From Carallia brachiata (Eukaryota > Streptophyta > Magnoliopsida > Malpighiales > Rhizophoraceae): 64,000 nucleotides of DNA. The notes beneath the pieces were generated by a model that had not been told where the DNA came from, made no database searches, and worked only from the letters and a program-made list of their open reading frames with translations. The translations under genes were made by a program, and so were the position numbers. The stretch is from NCBI GenBank assembly GCA_021464245.1, contig JADCRB010000040.1:2696273-2760272 (forward strand). The letters run 5' to 3'. This document shows positions 1 to 11,520 of this stretch, piece after piece. The first letter of the stretch is position 1. Each line of letters opens with the position of its first letter.

Positions 1-1819
1 AACATGTTCGTATACTAAAATTATTTAGATCATTTCAAATTACACAGGCACTGATAACAACAATAATATAGAAAAATTAAAAAAATCGCTTTTCTATGTT
101 TTTTATTTTCAGAATTTTGAAGATTTAGATGGGCTGTTTTTTCAATTAAAACTTGAGTAATCTTATGTATTTTGTATTTTTTTAATCGTCTTTATTATCA
201 TTTCACTGCATAATTTAGAACGGTCTAAATAGCTTTCAAATATTCATTGAACAAATAAATGTAATAGAGTTAATTGCATGAAAAATGTATTTTTAGTAGA
301 TAAATTCTATAACTTTTTTAAATAATATAATGATAGGGTGATTAAATTAAAATTAAAATTGATTGAATGCACCAATCTCTAAATCCACAATTCTAAGTTT
401 GAACAAGCATATATATCTTGGCGATTTTTATCTCAAGCAGTATCTCAGTTGAAATTGTGATTGATATTTTTGAAATAAAACTGATAATTTTTAAAATGTA
501 AAAATAATAAATATTTTAAAATATTAATTTTTATTTCAAAAATATCAATTATAATTTTATTTTAAATAAAATTTAAAATAAATTCACTCAAAATACTGAC
601 TTGTTTTTTCTTTTAAGAGTTTTAGGGGGATACCATTGGACAAGAAGTTAAGGAATCGACCTGTGGGTAAAGGACCTCGTTGAGAAAGAAAGAGAGTGTG
701 ACAGGGCGTGGACCCATATGAATCCGACACATTTTTTCTTTGGTAGAACTAATGAACCATACGCACACCTAAATAAAATATACAAAAGAAATAACAACAA
801 TGTGTAAACATCTATCAAAAAAATCTAAAAATGTCTGCAGGTATCTATAATGAAACTCGGGCCTACTCAATCCCCCACACACTCACTCCCCATCTTGGGC
901 GCGGCCCGTTTCTGTGCATGACAAGGACAATATTTTTTGAATTGGCTGTTCTTTTATGCTAATCTTTCTGTTGTAAGTGACAACGCCAGTAACATTCTGG
1001 TTCCTGATGTGCATCGTAATATTCAAATATTTTTTCGTTTTTGAATATAGAAAAATCATTGTATTAATATAGATTGAAACTGTACACAAATTTGATGTAA
1101 AAACGTCATGAAACCTGCATAAAATAAGATTATAATATGGCTTGACTCATAATTGATTTAGCCAAACAATCCATTATTGAGTGTATTTAATACTCATTTA
1201 GACAAAACCATCTAATGAGGATATCCACCAAATTACAACTAAACTTATCTAAACTAAGATCTCAAATAGATCTAGTCCAACTAGATCAAAGCTGTCGATG
1301 ACAGCACTTACCGTATTTTGATAAACTTGTAATAAAAATTAACTGGATACGTCTCATAACGATCTCCCAAACTATTGGGCTACATAGTATACAAAAACAA
1401 ATAAACAAATAGCACTCATCTCAAATAGACACAACCAAACCCTTTCCAGCAACCTGATTTGGAAGAGATGAAGATGGAAGAGAGAGGCGGCGGCAGCAAC
1501 AGTTGCAGCAACAGAGGTGAACGATAGAAGGAGCTGGATTAGGTTGTGGAAGCTGTAGAGGAGGAAGATAGAGAAAGAGATGGAAAAGGAAAAAGAGAAA
1601 AGAGGAGAGATAAGAAGAGGAGAAGAAATGGAAGGAGAGGTGAGAAGTGGCCTGCGATGGTGGTTGGTTAACGAGAGAGACTTAAATTGAACTTTGGAAA
1701 TAGCTTGGATACCTTGACATTTTCTTTATCTAATTAAATGGAAAAAAAAAATAGAATATAGTCATATACCCAAGAATTTAACTTCTAACTTCAGTGATTT
1801 CTTTGTTTCCATTTTGTTA
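1..1819. other. AT-rich intergenic DNA
   Basis: No gene is supported here. The stretch is AT-rich with many stops in all frames. The one distinct segment is a strongly purine-rich tract at about 1462-1660, made of GAA, GAG and GGA runs on the plus strand, which reads as pyrimidine-rich on the minus strand. It could be a promoter or 5' leader remnant or simple-sequence drift. Short open frames in the region have no recognisable domain. Confidence 0.6.
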
Positions 1820-1827
1820 CGTTTAAG

Positions 1828-2605
1828 CATAGTTATTAAATCCGGCCCGGCCCAGCCGGTCGGACCGGCGGCCCGGTGACCCGGGCACTGGGCCAGCCGG
1901 GTTGCATAAACAGTACTCGGATCAATTAAATAATAAAAAATTTTTTTTTTGTACTTTTTACTGTGCAAACAGTAAAAATAATATTTTTTTAATAATGAAC
2001 AGTAAAAATAAACAGTACTCCGGGACAATTAAATAATAAAAAAATTATATTTTTTTCATTATTTACTGTGTAAACAGTAAAAATAATATTTTTTAATAAT
2101 AAACAGTATTTATACAGTAAAAATTATATTTTTTTTCACTTTTTATTACAGGAACAATAATATTTACATATTAAAATTTATTATATTTTTATCTTTTTAC
2201 TGTGTGAACGATAAAAATAATATTTTCATAATATTAAACAATATTATATAATATTTTCTTGTATAATTTAAGAATTTTTCACTTTTCATTATATATTTTT
2301 CTGTATATAATAATTTAACGTTGTTCATAACTTCATATATTAAGTAATATGTTATAATTTACATTGAAAAATAATTTTTTAAGAATTTTTATCAAAATTT
2401 TAATTGATATAAATTACTTTTTAACTTGTAAAAATGTCGTTATTGTATTAAATTGTACAAAAAATTTATATATATTATTTGATATATTCTTTTTTTTAAA
2501 AATTAATGACCCGCTGGTTGACCCAATGACCCATTGGTTGACCCAATGACCCACTGACCCAGTCACCTGACCGGGTCAACATCCGGGCCGGGTTTAATAA
2601 CTATG
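1828..2605. mobile_element. Nonautonomous hAT-like DNA transposon (MITE), 778 bp
   Basis: The ends are terminal inverted repeats. The left end reads CATAGTTATTAAATCCGGCC and the right end is its inverse with a single mismatch. A perfect 8-bp direct repeat, CGTTTAAG, flanks the element at 1820-1827 and 2606-2613, and an 8-bp target duplication is the mark of the hAT superfamily. The GC-rich subterminal parts (1840-1905 and 2508-2600) carry repeated GGCCGG/GACCC motifs. The core is very AT-rich and repeats a short motif like AACAGTAAAAATAATATT, partly inverted. There is no transposase frame, so it must have been mobilised in trans. Confidence 0.82.
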
Positions 2606-2613
2606 CGTTTAAG

Positions 2614-4194
2614 ACAAATTATCTCTCGTTTAAGCCCTGTTAATTAGGACCCGTAGCTTAAAAAAAGAGAAAAATTAAGTAGAAATACAATGGTAGACAC
2701 AAAATTAATACATAAAGATCTGAACCGTTGGATTGTAAAAAATTATTAAGTTTAAAAAAAAATAAGAAAATAGATAAACTATTGGATTAATTGAGTGTCT
2801 TCTATGTAGTGCAGATTGCATGACTGTATAGTGGAGCCTTTAAAAAAAGTGTATGGATTAGGATTTAAATAAGATAAAATTGGATTATTTTCTTTTGATA
2901 ATTGGGATGAAGATTATGATTGGTATCGATTTATATTTTGTTTTTAATTTTCTGTTGCAAAACATAATGATAGAGAAACTTATAAGTAAAGTTTTAAAAA
3001 TTGGACTCAACCTGCCGGCCAGACCAATGAATCGGTGACTCAAAGTTTAAATCGGTCTAGTTATTTAATTTGACGGGATAAGAGGGTAACCTGAATAAAA
3101 TCACTAATATGAGATAGCCAATATGATCTTGGATTAGTGCTATTTTTAAGCTAATCAAATTCAATTTAATTGCGAAAACAAAAGCCTTAGGTGGCGTAAT
3201 GGTAAGGAAAGCACGAGGCAACGGAATGATATGATTCGTTGGGTAATTAAATTAAAAAAATATAAATTATTAGACGATATTAGATAAACAGTATAATTTG
3301 TAGGTGTTCCTTTAAAATTAAATCATATAATAAAACTCTTGAAAAAATAGAGGAAAACCCTGTGCTGGAAGAGTAAAAACCCAACAGACAATGGAGAGGT
3401 GGAAACAAAGCCACCAAAGTTCATAAAACAATGGAACACCCGCCAAGAATTATTCGAAATCATTCTAAGAAGAACGAAGAATGCCGAGGGCAAAAAGGCC
3501 GATGGACTAAACTTGGAAATCAACAGTTAAGAATTTTAATTAGGAATATATTTTTGTATTTAAAAAGTTTAAGGATAAAAAGAATGTGCCTAAACAGTGA
3601 GTGAGTGCCTACAAATTAACAAAGATTTACAGTAAAACATACTTGTTTGCCACCTACAAGGTACTACAATGACAACCAACGAACTTCGAACTCAAAATGA
3701 AGCGTATTAATAACTAAACTCTTAATCGATATGCCCACTCTTCTGGATAATTAGGAATGGATAAAAGTTCCAGCTCACACTGTGCAACCGCACAGTGTGG
3801 CCATACGCGTGGAAGGAAATATAAGTCACTACTATCAAAATGCAACTACGTTGATTATTTATCTATGAATTTTTTTTAGAAATTTTTTTTAGTTAAAAAA
3901 TTTATTTTTTTAGTATATACTATATGAAATCTACACTTTTAAATTCCAAAATAACACATATAATTTTAAGTTTTAATTTTATTTTTCCACATTTCATGAA
4001 TAAAATTACACTAAATCGTTATTTGGTTACACTTTCTTAATAGAGTATGGTAAGACTGCGAATATACTTTATTTGGAGGATAGACACCTAACCTTGTTAA
4101 ATAACATTACACGTTAACTTTCAACATGCACAATAATCTAAAGCTTTGGAAATACTCATCTTAATTGACAAATTTTTACAGTAATTAATGTAAC
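2614..4194. other. Intergenic DNA downstream of the resistance gene
   Basis: No gene is supported. A stretch near 2990-3075 has the GGTC/GACC-rich look of a decayed hAT-type end, without a detectable partner. Around 3190-3210 there is a short motif resembling an A box of a tRNA-derived element (GTGGCGTAATGGTAAGG), but no B box follows. The part next to 4195 would hold the 3' untranslated region and polyadenylation site of the minus-strand resistance gene. Confidence 0.5.
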
Positions 4195-6237
4195 TCAATA
4201 TCTATGGACAATGGGATGCTCTGTCGAGTGCACCTCGGTCTTCATCAGCGTATAGTTTAGCATGTTTTGAGAATGCATTTTACTCGCAGAAGGGTCGCCT
4301 TCACCAGCTGGTTCTGATTGCACTTCATCGTCAAAGCTGTGTCCATCAAGGCTTTGTTTATTGCCTTCATTGCAGCTATCATCATGATGAAAAGGTAAAC
4401 TCAGATTCTTAAGAGGTCTGCTGGCACATTGTGTTAACTCTTCAATATCTTGCTGATAAACCAACCGCACCCCGCATTTCTTTATGTTCAAATACGTGGA
4501 GCTGAATGATGCATGAAGATGCCTCAATCCATTCCACCAACTTATGCCTTTGGAGTTGTCGCCTGGAATGAATATTAGCCAAAGTTGATGGGACTTTACG
4601 CGAATGCCGTCACAAATATCTGTCACAGTGTCCTGAAATATAAGTTGATCTAGGGAAGGGGAAGGGCCTGCTAGTAAATGGCAATAGATAATATTGCTGA
4701 TGCCGCTCGGATTCAATTTGTCAGCTTTAAAAACTGCACAAACTAGAAATCCCATCCACTTGTCATTACACCAATTCTCTGGTAGCTGAATTTTCAATGA
4801 AGAGCCCATCTCTTGATCATGGAAGATCTCAGGAATTGCTTTCCCAGGTAAACACATGGTAAAATCGTACAGCATGGAGCAGATTCCCTAACACCAAAAG
4901 GTACACAGGAGAAAATAAATAACATTCTGTGTGTGAAATTGGGTGTGCAGGCCCAAGATGAAAAGACAGATGAGAAGGGGGTATACCTGTCTGTTGCACT
5001 CCAATAAGAAATTAAAGTAACTTCTCAGCCATGAAAATGCACCTTGAATATTGTTCAACTTGCAATTCACAAAAGAAAACATCCAAGGTGCCAAAGTCCA
5101 TTTTTCAAACGGATTTGGAAATGATTCCAGTGATGTGCAGCCATCTACTCTTAGACATATCAGTCTCCGTGGAAGGTCTGGTAATGACTGAAGCTGCTTG
5201 CAGTTAATGAGGCTAACCTTTTCAAGCTTAGAAAGTTGGATGATGCTTGTAGATATGCTCACAAAATCATTTCCGCTCAGATTCAGTGATTGCAATGATG
5301 GAAACCCACTCAAATCATCAGGAATCGTTCCTTCTGAGAGCCTGCAGAAGCTGAGATCGAGCTCCTTCAATGAGCTCAAAGCTGAGAAATGGGACAACAT
5401 CAATGCCGCAGGATTTGTATTCAGCCCAGACCGACGAGCGAAAAGGAAATCCCATGGTTTCGCTAACACCAATTGGCTTTTAGCAATCCCACTAACAGAA
5501 AGCTCCTCCAAGCTTGATATGTCTCCAAACCTCTCCGGTAATTTGTGAAGTTTTGAGCAACCATCCAGATTCAGAGTCTTAAGATACTTCAAATCACATA
5601 TGTTCTTTGGAAGCTCCATGAGACTAATACAATTTGCCAAATTTAATACAAGAAGCTTTTTCAGGAGGCCAATGGATTCATGGATCTCAATCAACCTTGT
5701 GCAGCCTCCCAGAATCAATCTCTTGATATTTGGGATGGCTTCAAAACCCACGATTCTGACCAAGTTTAGTGAGTCGCTAAGATCAAGGACCTTTAGTGTC
5801 TCTAGAGGCTGTCCAAAACACATATGATGGTAATTAGTGTGAACAGAACTCCAACAACTAATGTTATTTAACATGCAATTAAAAGAGCTAACATATGTAA
5901 GTGGTAACCATACTTTTATGTTCAACAAAATTGCTCAATCTTGCTGGATTTCATTCGAAGTTCCACAAGTTTATGCAGCTGAAGAGTAGAAGGCAAGTAC
6001 TTGAAAGGATACTGTTCCAACTCCAAGTATCTTAGTTCACTTGAAAAATTCGAGGCCATAAGAAAGCTGTACGCTGCTTAGTCTAAGCAATCTTAGCTTT
6101 CTCATCTTCATGAATGATTTAGCACTAAAGCTTATTTCTTTGGCTACAGATGAGTTCAAGACCATGCCTTCAACTTTTTCTGTCCCCTGAATATCAAAAG
6201 AAGTGGTAATGGTGAAATTGTACCAGAAAAACAGAAC

Positions 6238-6261
6238 GAAAGAAAGAAAGAAAGAAAGCTT
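6238..6261. repeat. (GAAA)n microsatellite in a TNL intron
   Basis: About six copies of a GAAA/AAAG tetranucleotide lie inside the short intron between the NB-ARC exon and the first LRR exon of the resistance gene. It lies between proposed splice sites and does not touch coding sequence. Confidence 0.8.
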
Positions 6262-7869
6262 CCAATGGTTCATTTTGTGATGCATAAAATACTATGCAAC
6301 GTACCGTATCATTCATCAGGACATGATTAACATCATTATAAAGCCACAATCTGCTACGTTTTCCCGGCTCTTCACAACATTCCTGTCGAACAATTTCTCG
6401 ACCCATTTCTTGTAGCAAATCATGCACATATATATTCAGAAATTCTTATGAGAGATTTATTAACAAGCACGTTTATGCCAATATCTGGATACAAACCGCA
6501 ACCTTTCAGTATCCTTCTTACAAATTTGTAGTCCGATCATTGAAAAAACAAGCAAGATCAAGGAATATTTTCTGCTCCATGTCCTCAAGTCCATCAAAGC
6601 TGATTTGAAGCTTTTCGAGTATTCTCTTGTGAGGAATCTCTTTCAGTCTTTGCAATGCACTTCCCCACTCATTTATAGATCTTCCACACAAATATGAGCC
6701 CAGAACATCAAGGGCTAATGGAAGACCATTGGCGTATTTTACCACATCTTCTGATAATTCCAAATACTCTTCTGTAGGATACCCATTCTGCAAGTTAAAT
6801 GCTTTCGAGCGAAAGAGTTGAATGGCTTCATCATGGTCTAAAGTCTCAGCCCTGTATATTTCATCTACGCCATGGCATATCAGCAGGTGTTCATCTCTAG
6901 TTGTTATGATTATCCTACTTCCACTACCAAACCATTCACGAGATCCCACTAATGATTTTAATTGTTCAAGTTCATCAACATCATCAAGAATGACAAGAAC
7001 CCTTCCAGAGCATAGTCTGTTCCTTATCTCATCCATTCCGTTATATACGTCCCATATTCTTAAGGTTTTGTCCATCAAGGCTTGATGGAGCAGCTGTTCT
7101 TGCAAGTGAGTTAGCCCATGTTTTTCTTTTGCTTCCCGGATGCCATACAGAAAGCTGCTACCTTCAAATTGGCGACAGAGTTTCTCATAGACAACTCTAG
7201 CAATGGTTGTTTTACCTATTCCTCCCATCCCCCATATCCCTACAAGGCGAACATCATTCATGTTGCCCACATCTAAGTAGGTACCTAATTTATCCAAACG
7301 AGAGTCCATTCCAACGAAATCCTTGGCCAAACTCGAGAACCTGTTACTTGATTTTCTCAGTTTACTTTGTATCTCCGCAACAATGTCCTGGATGAATTCC
7401 GTCTCATCCCTGCAATGAAAGCAAGCCATAAAAATTGTAGCTTTTGCTTTTGACAAAATGTGGCTGCTTGTCTGCAAAGAAAATTAGAATTGGAAAGTTC
7501 TATATGCATTGTTTATTATGATTCTCGCTTGATTATAGCCATGGACATAGATTTTCACCAGGGAATATGCCCAGATAAAAGAGCCTTTTTTTCACTTTAT
7601 TAATTCTACTAAGCTACAGGTTGATTTGTATTCGATTAATTGGTAACAGAGGATGCTCCACTTGTTCGTTGCAAGAATCAGTTTGACTCAGTAAAGTTAG
7701 GTCCGTCGATGTCATTCGTGAGGTATATATAATCGAGTGTGTGACCTTCATATAAGAGCTACGCGCATCTTCTTCACTTGCAGAAGACTTTAATAGATTA
7801 CGGTAGTAGGCTGTACCAATTTCATAAGCACACCTCAAAAATTGAAGTTAATTTCTAATTAAAAAACAA

Positions 7870-8060
7870 TCAATTATGGTTATCCTAGTGGTAAGGATGA
7901 ACTTAGTATCGTGTTAGTTAGGTGTACAGTCTCAGGATTGAATTTCTCTAGTCAATCTTACTATAGAATTAGGAGATTTCCCACCAAAAATTTAGTAGAG
8001 TCCTACAAAATGATTTTATACAAATTTGTGCAGTAACCACTAAAACTAACTGAGTGGATT
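7870..8060 (+). mobile_element. Possible tRNA-derived SINE remnant in TNL intron 1
   Basis: The segment has a sequence resembling a pol III A box (TAGTGGTAAGG) and, about 55 bp on, a weak B-box-like motif (GGATTGAATTTC). Such paired boxes are typical of plant SINEs. No clear target duplication or A-rich tail was found, so the call is tentative. It lies within the 807-bp intron that separates the TIR and NB-ARC exons. Confidence 0.35.
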
Positions 8061-8889
8061 TTGGCAACTGAATCTATCTTACTTACTTGATGCCCTTGGA
8101 TCGAAATGGTCTCCACCACTATTTGAAGGCAATGATTACTTAAGAATCGAACTGAGGAAAAGTTAAAATGCCGAAAAAAAAAAAAAAAAAGAGGTTAAAA
8201 TGTTAGAATTACTTACTTATCGCACGAATCCCAGCCGGAGTAACTGGACACTTGGGTCAGTGCAGTCCTCCATTTTTCCAGTCGCTGGAGGTCGTCCTTA
8301 GAAGCTTGTTCATGCTCAGCAAAAGCTTTTCCAAATCTCCCCTTTTGTTTTCTCACCTCAGACGGATCCACACGATAGAAAACTGGCAAGATCGTCATTT
8401 GGGGGCCTTGCTTCTTCATGCAATCGAAAATGGTTACGAGTTCATCAAGGCACCAGGTGGAAGAAGCGTAGTTTTCCGAGAAAACAACGACAGAATATCT
8501 AGAGTTGTTGACAGCCGTGAAAATCTCCTCCGAAATGGTCTTCCCTTTCTGGATCTCACGATCATCCTTGAAGGCGATTATTCCCTTTTGACGCATAGCA
8601 TTGTAAAGGTGACTAACAAAGTTTTTCCGCGTATCTTCTCCTCTGAAGCTAAGAAACACGTCATATTTCCACCTGGGAGCAGACGGCATGGCTGATAAAG
8701 AGGAAGTGAAAGCTGGAGAGGAGGAATTCTTGTTCTTGATGGCACCGACACTGTAGTTAGAAGCCATGAGAAAAAAAAAATGCAGACCAGAGAGGAAGAA
8801 GAAGGAAAGGAGAACTGCCAACTGGTTTACTTCCTTGAGTCAACAGGCTTCTTCTCAAGCTTGGCAAATTCTCAAGCTCGGCAAAGTTT

Positions 8890-9405
8890 GATTTAGGATA
8901 TCAATTTTTTTTATTTTTTAATTTTTTAATTTTTTTATATTTAAATACTAAATTTTTTTAATATTTTATATGAGTTTTAAATTTTTTAATTTTTTATCAA
9001 ATCAGTCTCTCTATTTACAAAAATTGATCAATCTATTAAAAAATAATTTTAACTTTATAAAAAATTATTTTAAAAAATATTAAATATATGAATTGAGTGT
9101 CTTTTCTATCAAAAATATACATGTTATCTATTTAATTTGTATATTTATTAATTAAAAATTATTAAATATGCATATTCTATTGATGAAAAAAAATATTTAA
9201 TTCATATATTTAATTTTTTTTAAATAATTTTTATTAAGTTAAACTCATTTAGTAATCGATTAATCACTTTTTGTAATTTAAAAGACTGATTTAGTATGAA
9301 ATGAAAAGGTTTATTATTCAAATTAAATGTAAAAAAGGTTTAGAACTTAAATATAAAAAAATTTAAAAGTTTAAAACTAAAAATATTGATATCCCAATCT
9401 ATATA
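8890..9405. repeat. AT-rich dispersed repeat, MITE-like (copy 1)
   Basis: A roughly 500-bp AT-rich sequence that matches a second copy at about 55310-55780 in the same orientation. Shared landmarks include AAATCAGxCTCTCTxTTTA, a TGTCTTTTxTATCAAAAATAT segment and TTAATTCATATATTTAA. Near its ends, GGATATCAAT (about 8898) and ATTGATATCC (about 9392) form a short inverted repeat, as in MITEs. It sits just upstream of the resistance gene. No coding capacity is present and I cannot assign a superfamily. Confidence 0.6.
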
Positions 9406-11190
9406 TATATGTGGAAAATATTTATTCGTGGATATCTGAATGAAATAAAATTAAATTGATAATTTTTAAAATAAAATTTAAGATATTTTAAATAAAAAAT
9501 AATCATTTTAAATTTTTACTATCAAAATTATTAATCTTGCTATAACAGGAACTAGTGCTCATATATAGATATATATATATATATATATATAGAAAATGCA
9601 GAGGTATTTTCCTGGAACGAACATCTTCGTGGAAATGCAAGAAGTCTGATGCCAACCCAACTCCCACAATCTTTCGGTCAGGTAAAGTCTTTCCTGTGGC
9701 ACCAAAATTTATTCATGGCGAACCAATTTCTGTCGGTTTTTTTATACAATAAATTATGAGAAGGACCAACAAGCCGCCTTATCTCTACGTGGAGCTAGAC
9801 CCACTTCTTTTTTTTTTTTTCCCTCCCCTTTTGCGTTGACTCATGACTCGGGTAATAATAAGTGGTTCTCTTATTTAAAATTTTAACAAATAAACTGATC
9901 ATTAAATTAAAAAATTAAAAAATTTAAACTTTAATTAGTTCAATTAATTTAATTTTTTTGTTGAATTAATAAATTTGATATTTAATAACAAATATATATT
10001 TATTATATTAGTAATAAAAAAATAAAATAGCAATTAAATTTGATTTGTTTGGTCAAAAAATATTCTTGATGATTAATTTTTTATTTTTTGACAAAAAATT
10101 ATAAAAAGTATTGATTGTATATTAATTATTTTGGTTCCAATGATTAATATACAAATTTAGATAAATTTGTGATTTAATTATAAATTAGAATAAAATTTCG
10201 TACTCAATTATAATCTAAATTATAATTTTTGATTTATTAAAGTGAAAATCAGCCCAACTACAAATTAGACCGATTTTTGCATTTTTTAGCCAGTTTTGGC
10301 CAGTTCTATCGATTTTTAATTGGTTTATATGTAGTCCAATTTTTAAATTAAACCGAACAGATGATCTGATCATTTCATAATTTAACTGATCCGACCGATC
10401 AATCTGATTCAATTTTAAAAACATTGATAGTATCTCGTAGGAATGTTTACACTGTTAGATTAGACATGAGAGCAATAATACTTAGAATTAGAGTCTTAAA
10501 TATTAAAGTTAATCGTCTTGATCACATTTTTTTGTTATCTTTCGAGGGAGAATTCCACGATACTGGAGAAGTAAACTCTGAAAAGATAGACTCCAACCCA
10601 TGTCCTTGATCACAATTTAAATTTATGAACCTCAGATATCTTACAATTATTATGTATATAAATGCATTTAAAAAAATTGTATAGTTATTGAAAAGTATAA
10701 ATATTGATGCTTAAAAAATGCTCCTCTTTAATCCAGTCATGCAATCATGAGCGCCCCATTAGACACTGTGTTTGCCAGTAAAGAGTGTTTCAAGGTACAT
10801 AGACGAACTTTCTCTCCTCATTCTTCCACCAATGGTAACTCTTTGTCGGTCCATGGAATCTCTCCTCATTCAATATTCTTTTTTAAGAAAAATTTGCATT
10901 GTAGTGAGTGGGTGTTTATGTGAGGTAATCCTGCAAAACATATATCAAATTAAAAGCAAAAATAATATATAATTGATCGTTAGATAAACTGTATACACCT
11001 ATATCTTATCCATTACGTTATAACAAGATTAAATCCTTTTCTTTGGTTTTTTCTTTTTTTTTTTAGGGGGTCATTTTATAGATACCATTGATCAACTTGA
11101 CCATTCATGAAATTGATTTAATGTTGCACAAGCGGAGTAGGAGACATTTCATTTTCACAAGCATCTTGCAAGCAATAACATGACCTTAGG
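9406..11190. other. AT-rich intergenic DNA
   Basis: No gene is supported. It contains an (AT)n microsatellite at about 9568-9591. Around 10220-10420 is a segment with CCGAAC/CCGACC/GATC motifs, reminiscent of the low-complexity interior of decayed hAT-like MITEs. The short open frames are not recognisable. Confidence 0.5.
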
Positions 11191-11520
11191 CCATGTTTTG
11201 CGTGCGAGGAAAAATAAAGAGGAAAAAAAAAAGTATAATTATAACTATTTTTTTTTTTTCTCAGTTTTTCTTCTTCTCATTTTCTATACCATTTAAACAA
11301 TTTTATTTTTTCTCCACTTTTCTTCTCCCAAATTACTATTCATACTTTCTTTCTTTCACCTTTTTTCACCACTTAAAATAACTTTATTTTCACTCCACTT
11401 TTTCTCTTACAAATTATTATTTACCTTTTCTCAACGTTTTCTACTACTTCAATCAACTTTACTTTTTCTTCATTTTTCTTCTCTTTCTCCTCCTTTTCCC
11501 TCCTTTTTACTCCTTCAGAA
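11190..11520. repeat. Pyrimidine-rich degenerate tandem repeat
   Basis: About 330 bp that is strongly C/T-biased on the plus strand. A phrase like TTACTTTTTCTCCACTTTTCTTCTC recurs about every 65-75 bp in three or four imperfect copies. No protein is encoded. The function is unknown and it may be only simple-sequence expansion. Confidence 0.45.

Larger units (their letters stand above)
4195..8767 (-). pseudogene. TIR-NB-ARC-LRR (TNL) disease-resistance gene, frame-disrupted
   Basis: TNL proteins are intracellular immune receptors that sense pathogen effectors; their TIR domain is an NADase that signals through EDS1. Proposed exons (minus strand): 8217-8767, 6305-7409, 5914-6186, 4987-5808 and 4195-4887, about 1,150 residues in all. 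Exon 1 is the TIR domain (DVFLSFRGEDTRKNF; putative catalytic Glu in WCLDEL, residue 109). Exon 2 is NB-ARC: P-loop GMGGIGKTT, kinase-2 [32 protein letters not shown], and a VHD in place of MHD. Exons 3-4 are LRRs, and exon 5 is a post-LRR (C-JID-like) domain. The frame breaks about five times: after the RNBS-D CFF motif (~6540), before VHD (~6430), and three times in exon 3 (~6047, ~6025, ~5930). All other motifs are intact, so this is either a young pseudogene or an intact gene with consensus errors. An in-frame upstream ATG at 8821 would add a hydrophobic leader; I prefer 8767. Confidence 0.85.

Noticed and set aside
5198..5827. Plus-strand open frames across the LRR exon
   Set aside because: They are antisense shadows of the minus-strand LRR coding sequence.
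8768..8821. Signal peptide at the start of the TNL protein
   Set aside because: An upstream in-frame ATG adds a Leu/Phe-rich leader, but TNL receptors are intracellular and the next Met (8767) gives the usual start a short distance before the TIR domain.
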